Positions 61,770 to 64,000 of a DNA stretch of 64,000 nucleotides are shown one piece after another. The DNA is from JAJFJD01 sp965228695 (lineage in GTDB: Bacteria > Pseudomonadota > Alphaproteobacteria > UBA8366). The stretch is taken from the NCBI GenBank assembly GCA_965228695.1, contig CBDDIB010000002.1, forward strand, positions 620,001 to 684,000. Reading direction: 5' to 3'. Numbering within the stretch: the first letter of the stretch is position 1; each line of letters opens with the position of its first letter. The notes below the pieces were generated by a model. The model searched no databases. It was not told the origin of the DNA and saw only the letters and a list, made by a program, of their open reading frames with translations. The translations under genes and the position numbers were made by a program.

Positions 61770-62488
61770 TATGCGGGCCTCCGCGGGGCGGGGCGAGACC
61801 GCGGCGGGGTCGCGTCGGGCGGCCGCAGATAAAGCGGGCCGGGCGGCGCATCACCAAGGCGCGGCGTCACTTCCCGCCACCGTCGGAACGCCAACCGCCC
61901 CAGGACGGCAATATCGGGCAACCCGGCACCTTCACCGGGCCGGACGACATAACCGGCGGCGGTCACCGCGGGTGCCACCGCGCGGGCGCCGTCGCCGGCG
62001 AGGGCGATGTCACCGGCGTCCAGGCCGCCTGCCGACAAATAGGCCGGCACCGCATCGGGCACCAGCGCCGCGGGACCGGCCAGCGGCCGGCCGTCCGGAT
62101 TGAAAATTTGGACATACGCGTCGGCGCGTTTGGAATCGAGGGCCGCCAATACCGGCAAACCGGGCGCCGCGTCCGCCGCCACCACCTCCAGCGTGGTCAG
62201 GCCAAGCACCGGGCATCCTGCCGCCAGCCCCATCGCCCGCGCGGCCGCCAAACCGATCCGCACGCCGGTGAAAGCGCCTGGCCCGATGGTCACCGCGATG
62301 CCGCCCAAGCCGGTGACGCCGGACGCGCCGATCAGGCCGGCGTCGGCCAGCACATCGGACACCATCGGCATCAGTGCCTCGGCATGGCCACGCCGCATGT
62401 CCTTGCTGCGCGACGCGGCGACCGCACCGTTGGCGAAGACCGCGGCGGAGCAGCGGTTCGTCGCGGTATCGATCGCCAGCAGGATCAT
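61769..62488 (-). CDS. tsaB: tRNA threonylcarbamoyladenosine biosynthesis protein TsaB
   Basis: The 239-residue protein starts MILLAIDTATNRCSAAV and has VTIGPGAFTGVRIGLAAARAM near 65-85, the TsaB signature. It supports TsaD in making t6A37 in tRNAs. The C-terminal 100 residues are the divergent part of the family. It is 16 bp downstream of rutE and overlaps rimI by one base. A longer upstream frame extends antisense-like into rutE and is not used. Confidence 0.93.
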   Translation of the reverse strand: MILLAIDTATNRCSAAVFANGAVAASRSKDMRRGHAEALMPMVSDVLADAGLIGASGVTGLGGIAVTIGPGAFTGVRIGLAAARAMGLAAGCPVLGLTTLEVVAADAAPGLPVLAALDSKRADAYVQIFNPDGRPLAGPAALVPDAVPAYLSAGGLDAGDIALAGDGARAVAPAVTAAGYVVRPGEGAGLPDIAVLGRLAFRRWREVTPRLGDAPPGPLYLRPPDATPPRSRPAPRRPA

Positions 62489-62504
62489 GACCGGGACCGC
62501 GCCG

Positions 62505-63086
62505 CTACAGGATGCGGCAGACGGTGTCGAAATCGAGCCGCGGCGCACGGGGCTCGAGGACCGATCCGTCGCCATGACCGATATTGCAGAGAAAATTGGA
62601 CCGGTACGGCGTGCCTTCGAAAAAGGCGGCGTCCACCTTGGCATTGTCGAAGCCGGACATCGGACCGCAATCCAGCCCGAGCGCGCGGCAGGCGATGATC
62701 AAGTAGGCACCCTGCAGGGTCCCGTTGCGAAAGGCCGTCTCCTCGATCAAGGCATTATTCCCTGTGAACCACGACCGCGCATCGGCGAACGGGTAAAGCT
62801 CGGGCAGGCGCTCGTGAAAATCCAGGTCGTGGGCGACAATCGCCGTCACCGGCGCGGCCATGGTCTTATCCACGTTGCCCCGACTCAAACACGGCCGCAA
62901 CTTCTCTTTCGCCGCGTCGGAGGCGACGAAGACGAATCGGCCCGGGGAACAGTTCGCACTGGTCGGGGCTATCTTCAACAGGTCATAGACGGCGCGCAGC
63001 CGGTCGTCCCCGACGGCGGCGTCCTTCCAGTCGCGGTGCGACCGGGCGGTATTGAACAAGATGTCGAGGGCGGCCTGATCCAGCAT
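62505..63086 (-). CDS. rutE: Malonic semialdehyde reductase-like nitroreductase (RutE/HadB family)
   Basis: The 193-residue flavoprotein shows the RutE pattern almost throughout: LYDLL-type helix, then APTSANCSPGRFVFV near 40-54, APVTAIVAHDLDFHERLPELYP near 79-100, ARSWFTGNNALIEETAFRNGTLQGAYLIIACRALGLDCGPMSGFD near 103-147. RutE reduces malonic semialdehyde to 3-hydroxypropionate in pyrimidine catabolism. No other rut gene is nearby, so a broader reductase role is possible. ATG 63086 has GAAGGA seven bases upstream. Confidence 0.9.
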   Translation of the reverse strand: MLDQAALDILFNTARSHRDWKDAAVGDDRLRAVYDLLKIAPTSANCSPGRFVFVASDAAKEKLRPCLSRGNVDKTMAAPVTAIVAHDLDFHERLPELYPFADARSWFTGNNALIEETAFRNGTLQGAYLIIACRALGLDCGPMSGFDNAKVDAAFFEGTPYRSNFLCNIGHGDGSVLEPRAPRLDFDTVCRIL

Positions 63087-63217
63087 TAGTTTTTCCTTCA
63101 AGTACACGGCGGCGGGCGGCGGGCGGGCAGTGCGCGGGTTGATATCCGCTTGTCGCGATTCGCAAAGCGGCCTATACCTCTCACACTGTCGGAACCGAGT
63201 GCTAGCCCGATTCCACC

Positions 63218-64000
63218 ATGAAATACAACATTCCCAGCCGACGGCAATGCCTGACGATCGGCGCGTTGACCGCGCTGGCCCTGCCGCTGACGGCGCCGCA
63301 AGCCGTGGCCAAGGATCCGACATCCGCCGTCGCGATCATGTATCACCGGTTCGGCGAAGACGCCCATCCCCGCACCAACATCAAGCTGGAGCAATTCGAC
63401 GCCCATCTCGCGGAACTCGCGAGCGGCAAATACAACGTCCTGCCGCTGCCCGATATCGCCGCAGCCCTGCGCGCGGGAACGCCACTGCCGGACCGCGCCG
63501 TCGCGATCACGATCGACGACGCCTACCGGTCGGTCTACACCGAAGCCTGGCCGCGACTGCAGAAGGCCGGACTGCCCTTTACCCTGTTCGTGGCGACCAA
63601 GCCGGTCGAACAGCGCCTGCCGGGTTTCATGACCTGGGACCAGGTCCGCGAACTGCGCGACGCCGGGGTCACCATCGGCGCACACACCCACACCCATGGG
63701 CATCTCGCGAAAATGTCGCTTCCCGCCGTAAAGGCGGAAATCGAAACGGCCAACGCGATCCTGAAGCGCGAACTCGGCGCCGTGCCGCCGCTTTTCGCCT
63801 ATCCGTTCGGGGAAACCTCGGCCGCGGTCACGGCGCTGGTCCGCGCCGCCGGCCACAACACCGCCTTCGGCCAACATTCCGGCGCCATGGAATCGCGCCA
63901 GTCGCCCTATTATCTGCCGCGCTTCCCGCTGAACGAAACCTATGGCGGGATGGATCGGTTGACCATGGTTCTGAATGCGCTGCCGGTGCCGGTCACCGGC
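63218..64000 (+). CDS. Polysaccharide deacetylase, partial (right edge)
   Basis: The gene starts at ATG 63218 and runs off the window after 261 codons. Residues 1-33 are a signal peptide (ALPLTAPQAVA). The NodB/CE4 domain has MYHRFGED near 42-49, TIDDAY near 98 where TFDDG is usual, the zinc motif HTHTHGHL near 158-165, and AYPFGE near 196. The Asp pair and zinc histidines are retained, so it is probably an active exported polysaccharide or peptidoglycan deacetylase. TIDDAY in place of TFDDG occurs in some proteobacterial members. It is divergent from rutE across 131 bp. Confidence 0.9.
   Translation, partial: MKYNIPSRRQCLTIGALTALALPLTAPQAVAKDPTSAVAIMYHRFGEDAHPRTNIKLEQFDAHLAELASGKYNVLPLPDIAAALRAGTPLPDRAVAITIDDAYRSVYTEAWPRLQKAGLPFTLFVATKPVEQRLPGFMTWDQVRELRDAGVTIGAHTHTHGHLAKMSLPAVKAEIETANAILKRELGAVPPLFAYPFGETSAAVTALVRAAGHNTAFGQHSGAMESRQSPYYLPRFPLNETYGGMDRLTMVLNALPVPVTG

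Overview
The window is chromosomal DNA of a high-GC alphaproteobacterium, most likely of the Rhodospirillales/Kiloniellales side of the class. The evidence is the set of alphaproteobacterial regulators (RegB/RegA, Irr, MucR, a PhrR-type repressor, a Fur/Mur-type regulator) and two gene orders typical of the class: rpsT-dnaA-dnaN-recF-gyrB, and fur-(acyltransferases)-miaB-phoH-ybeY-corC-lnt-phrR-metK-trmB-rimP-nusA-ylxR-infB-rbfA-truB-rpsO-pnp. I cannot name a genus. I see no insertion sequence, prophage, CRISPR array, tRNA or rRNA.

Layout. Bases 1-9300 are a mosaic of short units: a metallophosphoesterase, a degenerate EAL protein, the redox two-component pair regBA, an ABC-2 exporter, a CobT-like protein without the expected catalytic glutamate, a CobC-like phosphatase, and uncharacterised membrane and acyltransferase-like proteins. 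From 9460 to 15757 lie envelope and hypothetical genes (SYLF protein, RNase H-like DUF429-type protein, four-helix-bundle protein, ankyrin protein, DUF4149, YcgN-type cysteine cluster protein, YgjP-type peptidase, bifunctional penicillin-binding protein). Bases 15924-19017 hold an iron/peroxide unit: irr, a near-consensus Irr box, then rubrerythrin, a two-[4Fe-4S] CCG protein and a DUF3501 protein. Bases 19033-31400 carry metabolism and housekeeping: a 2-hydroxyacid dehydrogenase, two paralogous stand-alone response regulators flanking cysK-moeB, an Rrf2 regulator, dut, coaBC, ubiB, ubiE, mutM, an enoyl-CoA hydratase and rpsT. Bases 32045-38497 are dnaA-dnaN-recF-gyrB, and 38624-41282 are fabA-fabB-fabI. 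From 41364 to 63086 almost everything is on the minus strand: the long translation/RNA-processing run and its upstream partners, ending with mucR, rimI, tsaB and rutE. A polysaccharide deacetylase gene runs off the right edge.

How the genes work together. The minus-strand block couples transcription elongation (nusA), translation initiation (infB, rbfA, rimP), tRNA/rRNA modification (miaB, trmB, truB, ybeY, tsaB, rimI), RNA decay (pnp) and lipoprotein maturation (lnt, corC). The fab genes supply the FabA/FabB route to unsaturated fatty acids. RegBA, Irr, Fur and the rubrerythrin unit point to a respiratory organism that manages redox, iron and peroxide.

Most worth a second look: (1) the Irr-box-controlled rubrerythrin/CCG/DUF3501 unit, a conserved module without an assigned function; (2) between fur and miaB, the decayed remains of an OlsB-like N-acyltransferase (in-frame stop plus truncation) and a PlsC/OlsA-like acyltransferase (one-base frameshift plus loss of the C-terminal half), the latter open in frame into miaB; (3) a terminator-like hairpin followed by a second hairpin in the leader of rimP-nusA-infB, which looks like an attenuator; (4) a CobT homologue that has lost its catalytic motifs; (5) MutM with an altered zinc finger; (6) a shared extended -10 promoter motif before dnaN and fabA.
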